Assembly: GCA_020747065.1 (NCBI GenBank)
Contig: JAGMVK010000001.1
Location: 2,976,001 to 3,040,000, forward strand
Direction: 5' to 3'
DNA length: 64,000 nucleotides
Origin: Cadophora sp. MPI-SDFR-AT-0126
Taxonomy: Eukaryota; Ascomycota; Leotiomycetes; Helotiales; Ploettnerulaceae
In this document: one piece after another, positions 43,924-59,036 of the stretch
Layout of the letters: each line of letters begins with the position of its first letter
Position numbering within the stretch: position 1 is the stretch's first letter
Position numbers and translations under genes: made by a program
Notes under the pieces: model-generated
What the model saw: only the letters and a program-made list of their open reading frames with translations
Told to the model about the DNA's origin: nothing
Database searches by the model: none

Positions 43924-44578
43924 CTACAAAAGCGCACCAACCAATCCCGCAAGGCCCATCATCACACTCCCTGCCCCAACAACCAAATCCTTCCTCGCAG
44001 CGTTACCTGACTGCGTAGCCGAAGCTCCAGTTGCCGTACCGCTAGATGTGCTCGCGACTCTGACCGCGCCATTGTCATCCGTAGTTTGTGCGGAGGTGGC
44101 GCCTGTTCCAGTAGCGGTGGTAGCTGTGGTTGTAGCTGACACTGCCCGGGAGATGGCGCTAGACGTCGTGGACGTGTAGATGGATGCTTGGGCGCAGTAC
44201 GTGTCTTTGCTGTTTTGGGCTTCGGCAATACCTGCATCATTGGAGCAGCCTGATGCTGTATAGCAGCTGAAGTGGGTGTCAAATCAGTTCAGATTCTCCC
44301 TAGATATGTGCTGAATGCTGTATGCAGAAGAGAAAAGGGAGAAGTGACGAGGAATAGAAGTTGAGAACGTACGTGAGAACATCATTCCACTTCTGGCAGA
44401 GACAACCCCAATCCGTGGTTCCACATTGAGCAACAATGAGTTTTGTTGATGCTAAGCACTGGTCGAGTACATTTTGACCTGCGCATGTTGTTGATGTTGC
44501 TGGGTTCGAAGAGAAAGTGACAGTTTGAGCTACGGCGAGGGAGAGGAGGAGCGAGACTGGGACGAGGGAGAACTGCAT
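43924..44578 (-). CDS. Small secreted cysteine-rich, GPI-anchored protein
   Basis: Two exons, 44578-44373 and 44266-43924, give 182 residues. Seen: a signal peptide (MQFSLVPVSLLLSLAVAQT); a domain with eight cysteines between about residues 30 and 95 (TTCAGQNVLDQC...CGTTDWGCLC...CYTASGC...TYC); a Ser/Thr/Ala/Gly-rich stretch; and a C-terminal hydrophobic segment (LVVGAGSVMMGLAGLVGALL) with a small residue before it, as for a GPI anchor. The pattern resembles widespread fungal GPI-anchored Ser/Thr-rich wall proteins and has eight Cys as in CFEM, but the spacing was not matched to CFEM. It is probably a cell-surface or wall protein of unknown function. The donor is GTACGT. Confidence 0.82.
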
Positions 44579-45816
44579 TTTGATGATTGAGCGAGTGGAA
44601 CTTCGTGTGACTGAAGCTTCGAGAAGAGACAGAGCAGAGTGGAGTAGGCAAAGTATATAAGCAGGTATTCAGAATTAGGAAAGTCTTGAAGATATTGTTT
44701 GGCTGTGGATATGGGAGGAGTTCAGGGAAACTGGAAATAACAGGAAGAAGAAGAGAAGAGAAGAAAAGAAGCAAGGAAAAGAGAGGATACAACATGGGAC
44801 CACCAGGTCTCGTACGGTAGGTAAATTCAGTTGCTCGGACAATAATTTCCTCGTGATGAAGCCACAGGGCTAAGATCTCAGATGGGGACGCTGCAGGGCC
44901 CCAAGGAAGCACTCGCCTCCTTTTCGGTGTTCCGTGGTTGAGGAATTGGGGACTGTAATTGGTCGACGTGCCCCTGTAATATCAGAGTGCGGCAACTGTA
45001 GGTCACCACTAGCAACCGTGATCCACCCATGCCCTTGTCAGTGTGGGGATTGGGATATTTAAATGCGGAATAATGGATTTAAACGTGAAGAAGAGTAAAA
45101 ACATGATTTGAGGCGAGCATAAGAGTGTTGAAAACTGTCTTTTATTTCAAGTCCTTGAGGCCTTTAGGGAGCCGTGAACCTTTCCTTTCCGAATAAATCA
45201 ACAATTTGGGGAGCCGAGGGATAGAGTACAGAACAGAATACCCAACAAGGAGGACACGACGGGGACGAAAGCGGACGAACACGAACATCGGGGACCAAGG
45301 AGCCAGAACGCCGCCTGCAATCTTAGCGCGCAATGCTTAAATTGAAACCCCCTGATCCTGACCTTGGCCCTGACATCCCGCTCGTGATATCTACCCTCGT
45401 GAAAACTGGCTCGTGAAGGCAAGACATTTCGATGATCGGAATGCTAGGAAGTACCACATACTTAGCGAAGTCATGAATGTTCCTTCCGAAGAAACGATGG
45501 CAATGGTCCGAGATCATCCTACAGAACTACGAAGTTCTCTCGACCCCATTCAAAGACTTGCAGCACTGGCAGGGAAAATACAGGTATGCCATTCAAAAAG
45601 AAACCGCGTCCAATGAGACATGCAGAACCACCAATCTTTCCTTTTGGTGAGTAAGGTCTAAATACAGATGAAACCTCGATTCAAAACTGATCATTTAAGT
45701 ACGCAGCCCCGAAGCGTATAATCGATGCCACCCAAGCTCCATGAGGCTAAGTCTCCACCGGACTTCCCTCAGCGCAAAAACCATCGTGATATAAAAGAAA
45801 GACATAGAATAGCCAA
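44579..45816. other. Intergenic region, GPI-protein promoter and RSP5 3' flank
   Basis: About 1.24 kb. GA-rich patches (AGAGAAGAAGAAA-type) lie upstream of the GPI-protein start. No supported frame is seen. Confidence 0.5.
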
Positions 45817-48573
<2,757 letters not shown>

Positions 48574-50169
48574 TGTCCAGAGGAGCCAGATGAAGCTGGC
48601 ACTATCGACTGAGCTTCAAGGATGTATCTGCGAACGTGGTCGCAGACGATTGAGGTCGACTGTTCAAAGGATGATGCAGGTGTAGTCGTCAGTTCGACGG
48701 AGCAAGTGCAAGCAAGCAGCCGTGATTGGGGCTGTGCAGGCGACACAGGCGGCGCTGCCAGCCACAAGCACAAGGTCTGACGAAGCGTTGGTCAATAATT
48801 GTCAAGCCTTTGTAAATCGAAACATTGGACAAAGAGTCCTGGAATCACGGTGTGTGGTCTCGCATCAATATGTGGTTTCGTCTTTTCGAGATGGCACAGG
48901 TAGGGAGGACGTTGATGAGGCGAGGACACCCCGCCGCTAAAATGCCTAAGAACTGAGGTAGAGACATGACAGAATGATGTAAAGCAGACGAGAGGCGTCG
49001 TAAAAATAGCGAGGCGATCTAAAACGGGAACAACACCTTCTCTTTTAATGGCTCCCACAAGGTGAGCACCATTGCCAATCTGACAGCTATTCCGCTGTAG
49101 CAGTGCTGACTGTCTCTCTTATGTGCGGGAGATCTGGAGGACGAGGTGGGTAAGATATGGCGCTGGCATGCGCCTTGGGAAGCCCCTCACGTGGGCATAG
49201 AATGGGTTTCTAGAAGATGTCATGTAGCGGGGATCTACTTGACTAGATGAGATCTAAAAGACAATTTGTTCAAGAAAAGGTCTAGAATCATTGGGCTGGC
49301 CATTACTCAGCTGCTGGGGTTGTGAGCGTCCAGCGAGTACAACAGCTGCGAGGCAAAGTGACTTGATTGTTAATGATGACCGACAGCCACAAAACTTTGC
49401 TCTTGCAAACTATAATCAATTTTGTTTTAATAGTCATGGGATGCCTGAGAACATGCAAAGATTCGAAGGAAAATGAAAATTCTTCAATAGCTCAGCTTGT
49501 GAAAAAATTAAAAAGTCAAGCCTTCAGAATTCTTCAGAGAACCTTTGACATCTCGGGCCGAGGTGAAAGAAGAAAACATCGAGAACCATGGCGATTTTTC
49601 AGTACTTCCAACTAAATGAATAGCAAAAAAGAAAACATCTCAGAATAAGGGAGGAAGAGCCTTCAAGTTATTTTCTGGGAACCTTCTTAACATTACCTTA
49701 GCTACCATTTATTGGGAGACTCCACTTCGGCTAGAGAAGTCTCATATCAATATGATGTCTTTTCAGTAGTATCCTTTGGAAGGTGTGGCGGGTCAGCTAC
49801 TAAAGCGCACTTCAGTTCTAACCAAGCAAAAGAAGAACAAGAGAAAAAAAAGAGTCTTCATCAAGGCAAGAGACAAGAATTCCATTTCGCCATCTAGAAC
49901 ATGCAGTGGAAATGAAGGTCCCATTCGCTGCTCAAATAGACGCCATTTTGTATCGAGGTATCTCATGAGTGGAAATGTGAAATCCCGATCGAAATCCCAA
50001 TGAATTACCCCACACCCATTTTTGTAAGCAAGGAAAAGCCAACGGTCCTCGTCAAAGCCATTCCATGCCAGTTCATGCCATGCCAGCCACAGACCAATCG
50101 TACGCTTTCCAACCCTCACCCTCCAATGCTATTGACCTCGGAATCATTAAGAAGCATCTTTCGTGTTGA
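48574..50169. other. Intergenic region, RSP5 promoter and Pab2 3' flank
   Basis: About 1.6 kb. The part near 48600-48950 is the RSP5 promoter and 5' UTR. The rest is AT-rich with short frames. No gene or RNA is supported. Confidence 0.5.
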
Positions 50170-51029
<860 letters not shown>

Positions 51030-51893
51030 CTTGAATAGCGTTCAAGAGGTGATGTTTTTCTAAGTTTGCTTGCGAACCGAAAAAGAATGCCTGGAGTTGG
51101 AGGAAAGGAGGGAGAAGGAGTCAGATCTACTTAAGCAAGTGTTAGCGAGACTAAGGTTTTTCCCGCATGAAGAATTCGAGTGTGAATTGACTCAATACGT
51201 GAATGTCAAGCTGGGATCAAAATGCATTGTATCAACACAAACCCTTGCCGCGTGCAGCCTCTTCTGGGAATCCAAACAAAGGAGGATAATCCAATGCCGG
51301 CAGACGAATGCAATCAGAAATCAATACGTACCATGAAAAGATTCGATACAAAGAAACGTTGGACGGACAAAGAAGCAGACAGGAGCGTCTATCCAAAGAA
51401 GTGGAAGTGGTCGTACCTTGATGACGGGACGCAAGGCTGTTGCAGATGAGGTGCAGCATATTTTCGTCATTCCGGCACGAAATGCCAAGCATTGAGGGTC
51501 AAGGGAGCTTGGACTCTCCACTTTGAGGCTGGAGCTTTCAGTAACATTGAATTTGAGACTAAATGCCACTCTTTTGATCGAGATACAAATCATCGTTACT
51601 ATACAATAACATCTTTGACTACTAATTCAGTGTCCACCGACAGACCTGGATTGAATTAGCAACAGCAACCAAAAGCATGTCAGTTGAGCTGATAAGAGCT
51701 TTGCGCCACAAAGTGCCGAACGATAGGAGCTTCACAACCAGCGACATCTACAAACCTCTCTCTGCGACAGCAGACCCCAAGTTCGCAGACATCGGAGACT
51801 GTACTTCCAATATCATCGAGCACTTCGAGCACGCCAAAAGCACACCTCATCACTCCCTTGCATCCTGCCTCTCTCTGCTGTTGTCTCAAAACG
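51030..51893. promoter_or_regulatory. Divergent intergenic region, Pab2 and Hv1 genes
   Basis: About 0.86 kb between divergent start codons. A + strand frame at 51677-52138 enters the Hv1 first exon in another frame and may be an upstream open frame. No other gene is seen. Confidence 0.4.
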
Positions 51894-52867
51894 ATGTCCT
51901 CGAGCTCTCAACCACTGCTCCATACACACAACACCCAGAACTCCAATCCTCTCTCTCCACCAACCTACAAATCCGTCTACCTCACCTGCCACCAAAAGAC
52001 CAAGTCTTTCCTCTCCTCCCGCTACCAACACTACCTAGTCCTCGGCCTCGTCGCCTGCGACCTCCTCGGCATTTTCGCCGACATCCTAATTCAGCTCTAC
52101 CAATGCGATGTCCCAGACGCCTCGCCGAGATGGAATAATGTCAAGAACGGGTTGGGGATTGCCGGGTTGGTGTTCTCGTCTCTGTTCATGCTGGAGCTGA
52201 TGTTGAACGTATGGATTTTTGGGTGGAGGTAGGTTGACGTTCTTCTTCTCTTGTCAAGGCAATTCTGGGGTTTTGCCTTGTGGGCGAACAGCCTTGTTTC
52301 GTTTCCGTGCTGCTTCTATCATTCGTTCTTGATACTATTCTATGAGCGTGCTGGAGGGCATCTGTCAAGTGAAGTAGTCCCCTCCTGAGCTTTTGTGGGA
52401 AATTCCACCCTGATGATCTATAGGACACAAGGAGCAAGTACTCTCCTCCATCTCAAATGTCCTCCACCCAATCTGATAGTCCATTTCTTTTCCACGTCAA
52501 CATTAATCCCAGCCCTTCTCTCCCTCTCCTCCCCTCCTTTTCTCCCCACACACTCCACCACTTATCTCACATTGCCCCTAGATATTTCTCCTCCCGCTTC
52601 CACACCTTCGACGCGCTGGTAATCGTCGTCGGCTTCTTCACCGACGTCCTTTTGCACGGCACCATCGAAGAAGTAGCCTCTCTCGTCGTCGTGCTGCGGC
52701 TATGGCGTTTCTTCAAGATCATAGAGGAGTTTAGTGTGGGTGCAGAGGAGCAGATGGATGGGCTGGAGAAGAGGATCGGTGAGTTGGAGGAGGAGAACGC
52801 ACGGCTGAAGGGGCTGTTGCGGAAGGGCAAGAGGGATGAGGAGGCTGGTGAGAGTGAGTTGGCGTAG
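51894..52867 (+). CDS. Voltage-gated proton channel Hv1
   Basis: Two exons, 51894-52228 and 52582-52867, give 206 residues, a compact four-helix voltage sensor without a pore domain. Hv1 lets protons leave the cell when the membrane is depolarised. Seen: S1 with the selectivity Asp (LVLGLVACDLLGIFADI), S2 with the acidic residue in FMLELMLNVWIF, S3 starting FHTFDALVIVVGFFTD, and S4 VVVLRLWRFFKIIEEF, with gating charges Arg, Arg, Lys at the three-residue spacing of Hv1 (human R205, R208, R211). A C-terminal coiled coil (GLEKRIGELEEENARLKGLL) fits dimerisation. The S2-S3 linker is joined across a 353-nt intron. Fungal Hv channels are known but rarely annotated. Confidence 0.9.
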
Positions 52868-53259
52868 TCGGCACTGTTTTGCTCGTGTGGTATCATCAGT
52901 TGGGTTATCATTTTGGTGCATTGTTTACATCTCAAAATATCAAGCGATAGTCAGTTCCCATTGATCAATTCCATGCAAATAATACATCCATTGAGTGGCT
53001 AAATTGTACATACTACCTGCGCTGGTTGGCAAGTATGCATGCTTCAATAAATTGTAATGTTGTCTATCATACAGGAGTGTCTAACGAAGAGAAGGGTAGG
53101 TAGGTAGTATTTCTAAGCTTTTGTTTCAGTTCGTCCGTCCGTCCATTTGCACGTAATCAACGCTCGCTCGCTTCACACAGTAGTTCGCAGGAAAGAACAT
53201 CGTCCTTTGTTGTATCTTATCATTCGCTTTCCTCTCTCCACTCGTAGGTAGGAAGTATC
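52868..53259. other. Convergent intergenic spacer
   Basis: About 0.39 kb between the 3' ends of Hv1 and the AHC1-like gene; it contains short GTCC and TAGG repeats and nothing else seen. Confidence 0.5.
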
Positions 53260-55332
53260 TTAAGCCTTCCGCGTCCGTCTGTCCCTACCGGCCTCCTTCA
53301 CCGGACTCACAAATGACACGTGCTTGTCCTCTTTCCTCATCACGCTCCCCGCCCGATTCCTCAGTACGGTTCTCGGAATGACCTTTTCCATGTTGTCGTC
53401 GTCAATATTGATCTCGGCAACGTCGCTGTCCTCATCCTCATCTGCTGAGCTTGCACTAGGAGCGTCGTCTCCTTCATCGTATTCTCCATCATCGCTCACT
53501 AAACTGGGCGCGTTATTGCTGGCGACAGTGTTGGGGCTGAGATCGATAATTGAAGGGCCATCCATCATCTCCATGTCAATATCTAAGTCTTGATGTTCAG
53601 AGCCGTCGATTTGAACACGGCTTCCAGGTCTACCATGGTTCGCAGTGTTGATAACTGGTGTTGCATGGAACATTCTTGGTGAGATGCCACTCATTGCCGG
53701 TTGTCGTCTACCTTCAAGACCCTTGCTGCTGCTTGGTCGTCCAAGTGGTGCCGGCGATACACCAGCGCGAGCAGGTACACGCATAACAGGAAGTGGAGAG
53801 TTTGCACCGTCCCCACCCAGAGGCTGTAGACCATCACTGGCTTGATCCTCATCACTATGATCAGACTCTTCGTAATCATCAAAGGCAACTTGTGTCTTGG
53901 CTTCATCAACGATCTCATTGAGGTTACCAGCAAATCCTCTGCTACGCATAAGCTCTGAAAGATGTGGCGTAGTAGAAGAGGGAACAAAGCTTGCGTTGGG
54001 TGTTGTAGGTACATTGCGTGGCTTTGGAGTTGCAGATGGAATTGAAGTTACTCCTGGGAGGTTGCCTTGATTGTACATGTCCAAAGACGACTGGATACGT
54101 GACAGAAGGGCAGAATATGCTGCCTTGTCGTACGGAGCAGTTCTGATCATTGGGTGTACACCAGGAGCAACTGTCGGTGTCTTTTCTTCGCCGAGAAGGC
54201 GACCCGCTTCGTCAAACTCAGCTGGGTGTCCACAAGCCACTGCAGCCTCTTCGTGGCTCTTGAAATCGCGACGATGAGAGATGCGGCAATGGTTGATGAA
54301 GCCTTGAGTACTGGAAAAATCGTGTCGTTGGCAGTCAATACAAATAAGCTTGACCCACTGACCGTCGCCACGTTTGAGGACACACGGTCCGGCTTTCTCT
54401 TTGACTGGGGGGTAGCCACTGGGGAGTGCCTGAAGCTTCTGACTAGCAGTCCCTCTCTGCGATCGGGATTTGCTTGCAGGTGTACTGCCCTCAGCGAAAC
54501 TATTTCTGGTATAACGACCATCAAGTACAGACTTCCCAGCGCGTGAGCCTTCTGAGCTTTCAGCTTCCACGCCATCAAAACTGGGATCTGGGATGAGCCA
54601 CTTGGTATAGTGTCTTGAGTATGGACCATTCGTGACTCCGAATGGGGGAGCCCATTTAGGAACACGGTCTCTTGGTCCTACAGCCGGGCCAGTGCCGTTA
54701 CTGACATCTTCCAGCGAAAGAGGATTTGCCACAGAAGGTGGAAAAGGAATCAAATGACAGCGACGGAGTTGCTCCAAGGCAGCTTGACATTTAGCAAGTT
54801 CTTGGTTGATCAGGCGCAGCTCCTTATGCTTCAACAAAATCTCAAGGCTGAATTGAGATTCGATAGCATCACGTATCCGACTCTTGGGGTCGAGGGGCCG
54901 TAAACTCTCATTCACTGCTTCCTCTCCCGAGATGTCTAGTACGACTTCACTCGTAGGACTTGATTTCCTTCGCTTGGCGTCGAGCAAACCACCTTGCTCT
55001 ATCCCCCATTTACCCTCGTCGAGACTACTCCTCCTCCGTTTGCCCAGACCATTCGAGGGTATCTCTACGACAGGGCGAGTGGCGTTTGCCATCTTGAGAT
55101 CTTCCGGTCCATTTACCACCTTATCGCATCCCCTGGATTCGGAAATCCAAGAACTGAGTCTAAACATTCGCATACAATTCTGGTCCAAGTCCGATCGCGA
55201 CAGTGGTGCGAACCGGCGCCGGCGAAGATGTTGAAGTTGTTGTGAAGTCTTCGCGACACTTATATCCCAGTCATGGGTTGCAGTGATGTGATGCGACGAT
55301 GATGTTGTTGTTGTTGATCCCCGGTTGTTCAA
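53260..55332 (-). CDS. AHC1-like C2H2 zinc-finger protein (ADA acetyltransferase complex)
   Basis: A single open frame of 690 residues. Ahc1 is a component of the yeast ADA histone acetyltransferase complex; its fungal relatives carry a C2H2-like finger. Seen: a finger with CIDCQRHDFSSTQGFINHCR followed by ISH, i.e. C-x2-C then H-x4-H, at about residue 335-360; a conserved block GVTNGPYSRHYTKWLIPDPSF before it; an N-terminal helix FSLEILLKHKELRLINQELA; and a long acidic/Ser-rich C-terminal tail. The start is uncertain: the first 80 residues include repeats of ACA-type codons typical of 5' UTR, and MANATRPVVEIPSNGLGKRR at 55092 is an equally good start. Confidence 0.75.
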   Translation of the reverse strand: MNNRGSTTTTSSSHHITATHDWDISVAKTSQQLQHLRRRRFAPLSRSDLDQNCMRMFRLSSWISESRGCDKVVNGPEDLKMANATRPVVEIPSNGLGKRRRSSLDEGKWGIEQGGLLDAKRRKSSPTSEVVLDISGEEAVNESLRPLDPKSRIRDAIESQFSLEILLKHKELRLINQELAKCQAALEQLRRCHLIPFPPSVANPLSLEDVSNGTGPAVGPRDRVPKWAPPFGVTNGPYSRHYTKWLIPDPSFDGVEAESSEGSRAGKSVLDGRYTRNSFAEGSTPASKSRSQRGTASQKLQALPSGYPPVKEKAGPCVLKRGDGQWVKLICIDCQRHDFSSTQGFINHCRISHRRDFKSHEEAAVACGHPAEFDEAGRLLGEEKTPTVAPGVHPMIRTAPYDKAAYSALLSRIQSSLDMYNQGNLPGVTSIPSATPKPRNVPTTPNASFVPSSTTPHLSELMRSRGFAGNLNEIVDEAKTQVAFDDYEESDHSDEDQASDGLQPLGGDGANSPLPVMRVPARAGVSPAPLGRPSSSKGLEGRRQPAMSGISPRMFHATPVINTANHGRPGSRVQIDGSEHQDLDIDMEMMDGPSIIDLSPNTVASNNAPSLVSDDGEYDEGDDAPSASSADEDEDSDVAEINIDDDNMEKVIPRTVLRNRAGSVMRKEDKHVSFVSPVKEAGRDRRTRKA

Positions 55333-55852
55333 TCTGGCGGGCGGCGATTCACTAGCGTTCGGGGTGTTTCGCTGACGTCGATACGAGCCCCTTTAAAATG
55401 CTCACTCAAATCAACTCACTCACCCCAACAAGCAACAAGATTGTACAGATACAGCGAGCGGCGCAATAATTTGTACAGGAAGGATATGAATTACAGGTCG
55501 CGTCGAGGGAGTGGCGAGCGACAAAGGTGGTGTAGAGAATCGAAGGTTGCCGTGGTGGCGTGAGAAATGAGTGATGGTGTTGGTTATGGTTGTGGTTGCG
55601 GTTGTTTTGCGACCGGGAATGGCGCGAAGGAGTGATTTAATGACGAGACGAATCTGTTGCGTGCGCTGAAAGGAACAACAAAGGTAGATAAGAAGAAGGC
55701 CGGGCGCGATAGATATTACGAGTGAAGTATGTTGTCGTGAAGGGGGCGTAAAATAAGATAGGTAGGTAGGTACAAAGGGGTATTAAAACTGAAAGTCTGA
55801 AGGTGCAGTCGTGCAGTGTTGGATGGGTGAGGAAAGAAGTTGGTTGACGGAC

Positions 55853-55866
55853 GGGGGGGGGGGGGG
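55853..55866. repeat. G14 homopolymer run
   Basis: Fourteen consecutive G, counted directly. Confidence 0.9.
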
Positions 55867-55999
55867 TTGGGTTTGGTTGTGATGTGAGGTGATGAAGTGG
55901 TGTGTGTGTCTGGTGGAAGGGAAGGAAAGGAAAGGGAAGGAATGATTGATTTGGGGATGGTGCTTTCGATTTGGCGGGCGACGGGGCGAAGGTGCGATA

Positions 56000-56026
56000 G
56001 GCATGGCATGGCATGGCATGGCATGG
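56000..56026. repeat. (GGCAT)n pentanucleotide microsatellite
   Basis: Five tandem GGCAT units, seen directly. Confidence 0.85.
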
Positions 56027-56351
56027 GGACCAAGGACCTCCTGGATGCTGGGCTGGGCTGGGGGAGGCCCAAATTTAGTGTATCTTGGCGGAATGGGCGG
56101 ACTAGGGTGTTGACGCAGCAGGGGCAAGGATATGCCAGGGATATTAAAGTGGTGGATGAGTTTGGGGGAGCTCTGGGAACTTGGGCCAGAGAAGATATCT
56201 GCTGTGATTGGATACACAACACAAGCGGCTTCCTTTCCGTTGCCGAACGATGATGGGTGGATGCAAGTGGGTACGCGCTGCAGCTCGATGATTTGCGTGG
56301 GCCACATGAAGTGGGAAGTGGAAAGTGCCCAGCTGCAGCCAGATGGACCTC

Positions 56352-56370
56352 ACATGTGTGTGTGTGTGTG
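56352..56370. repeat. (GT)n microsatellite
   Basis: Seven or eight GT units, seen directly. Confidence 0.8.
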
Positions 56371-56869
56371 GACTCGTCTGCTTCCATCCCCATACATGCA
56401 GACTTGAAGTAGAGGCAAACAGGAGCAAAGCAGGGCAGATTTCGAGGGATGCTTATCAAGGTGTATACTAGTAAAAAACATCACATCGCATATGATCGCA
56501 TTACATACCCGAGGAAGGAGGGTGTGTGGCAGGCAGCCAGTCAACCAGCCAGCCAGAAATCATGGTCATTAAGCTACAGGATATTCCCTCATATCCATCC
56601 ATCTAGCTACAGAATGGAATACATGATGCCCGTACATTCACGGTATGCAGAGCAAATACCCCTCTTGAATACCTACTCGGGATCTCTGATGGAAGAACAT
56701 TGCCCCAGAAACACAGTGCTGACTGGGAAATTTAAGCACCTCATCTCATCAGCCCGTCGGCCTCAATTTTCATCCCATCCCGTCTCACTGCTCTGACAAC
56801 ATGAGAGGAAGACAAAACTCCGTAACGATGCAGAATAGGCCGCGTGGAAGTCAGCTCAGCCTTCCTTTC

Positions 56870-56894
56870 GAAGAAGAAGAAGAAGAAGAAGAAG
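56870..56894. repeat. (GAA)n microsatellite
   Basis: About eight GAA units, seen directly. Confidence 0.85.
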
Positions 56895-59036
56895 ACTATT
56901 CGTCGACTAAACGCAACAGATTCATAGGTCAGGTTATATCTATCTACCTACGAAGCATGATTGATACCTTGCGCATCTGTTATTCGCTGCCTCCATCCTT
57001 TTTGGGTCCCTCTTTGGGTAAGAAGAGGCTCCAGTAAACGGTCGAGGATCTGAGACCTCATCCCAGTCGGCCCTGCCAGGCCTGGTCCAGACCCTTGTCT
57101 CCTCAAGCTTGAACGTGTGGTGACTAAGCAGGCTCATGCTCAAGCTCCCTCGGCTGGGTGCGAGCAGTCATTTGGTTCGTCGGAATATTTGTGCTTGCGC
57201 AACGAGGTCTATTTCTGGCTAGTGTCCAGAAGTCGACAGCGACAGCCTCATCTCCAGGTCAAAATCATGACTGCTAAGTGTTAGCTGTACCTCCGAACTT
57301 CCATGTAAACTCCAAAAAGAAGCAATTATCCAACATATCAGAGATCTCTATCTTCAAAGCGTACTTCGTAAGTTTACGCATCCTCTCGCTTCCTTGTCAA
57401 AGCTTTCCTTTTTGTTTCTGATGGCGTAAACGAATTCGAGGCTGCATCGGACACATATGAAACCACAGTCTGGCCGACAAGCTGCCACGAAGACTTGGAC
57501 CCGATTCAAATCGTCCCCACTTTGTATGGGGATGGGGTCAGAAGCTCTCTCCAACTTTGCCCTACAGGATATCTGTTTCTGCCTCGGGTTTACTCCTGTC
57601 CTTCACTTCTTTTACAGTTGCCTAATCTGTACCACTGCAAGTACCACAGCCTTCTCAACTTCAGGTCAATTTCGAGTAGATGACATGTGAGATATCTGTT
57701 ATGTCTCTCACACGTAAACTTATCTGGGAAAGAATGTGGGTTTGTTTAAGGCTTGGAGCTTGAGTGACAAGCAGACTTTATTTCCGCACTCGCCCAGGGG
57801 TATCCTTCGATGTTAAATCGCGCTCGCCACTAAGTACCGCGACAAGATTTCTGGCTGGACATAAGTATGTTGGACAGGCATCATGTTTTTTCAACAGCTC
57901 TCTCTCAGTAATTGTCCCTTTTCCTTCTTCCTGGAGGTATATAACATCAAAGACAATTCGCTTCTCGTGCTGTACTTTATTCTTGCCACGGTACCTTTGA
58001 AGTTAGCGGTTCGGAGCTCAATTCTTCGAAGATCCAATGACTTCAGATATAGGCAAGAAATCTACAAGATCCAGAATCAGGCATCGGTAGAGGGAGTGAC
58101 TTCCTCCGCAAGAATCGGAACGTTCTCTAGTATACTCTTAGCTTTTTCTTTGTCGAAACACTTGGTCACGACAGTAACTGACTTGTTGCTCCTACAGACC
58201 TCCATTCAAGTATTGCTTTATCATTGGTTTCGCAGAGGTAGGATAGTCTATCTTTATCGTTACTTCCAAAAGCTCGGCTATTCTTGTTCATACAAGAAAT
58301 ATACCTCCATGGCGGGATACGAGATCACAGCAAATGACTGAATGTTTCCACCTCGAGCAAGAATATATGATTTTATCCCTCTAGATGTTTCGCTTCCGAA
58401 AGAATACATGATAGCACCCTAGATTAGGTGGAACAAAAAGATTCACTCCAAAATCTAGTAACCATGGTAGAACAACATGTTGGTTCTATGTAAAGTATGG
58501 GCAAACCTGGAAGAGGGTAGGTACTTATATTGCGATCGCTAACCGAGAAACTGTAAACAAGGACTATGAGGCTGTATGCTACATAGAGACTCTTGAATGC
58601 AGCAGATTTAGTATTCACATCCAAAGACCATGATTCGATCAGCGCAATTTGAAAAAAACAACATTGTATCTAGAGTTGCCAAGTCAGAAGATCGTGATAT
58701 GTCCAAGCCTTGTCAAGAGGTCAGCAAAATGCCTCAACGAAAACCGACCAATTCGAACAGATACTGACCCTACCTGTTCAAATGATAATACAAAATTCCT
58801 CTCAGTCCAGAATTCTCTCCAGTTCACAAGGAAGATAATGTCATTGCTATTTACCATTAAAAACACTGCCGCTCGACTACCCCAAGACATCGACGCTCAG
58901 TCGCAGCCTCGTCCACAAGGCTGACGTTCCGCTTCGACATTTTCCCCGCCTCGCCAAAGTTAACCCTTCCAAACTCTCATCCCAACTCTCCTCGTCGACC
59001 ATTCCCTCTCAAACACCACCGCATCAACCCAAGGCA

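Larger units (their letters stand above)
55333..59036. other. 3.7-kb gene-poor stretch rich in microsatellites
   Basis: The longest gap in the window, between the AHC1-like gene and the Alba-domain gene. It contains a G14 run (55853-55866), (GGCAT)n (56000-56026), a GT array (56352-56370) and (GAA)n (56870-56894). The open frames are short, and none shows a domain or a splice pattern. No transposon terminal repeat or rRNA was recognised. Confidence 0.5.

Noticed and set aside
55716..56459. 247-codon minus-strand frame rich in His, Pro and Ser
   Set aside because: Built from repeats (GGCAT, GT, G run), so it is low-complexity read-through.
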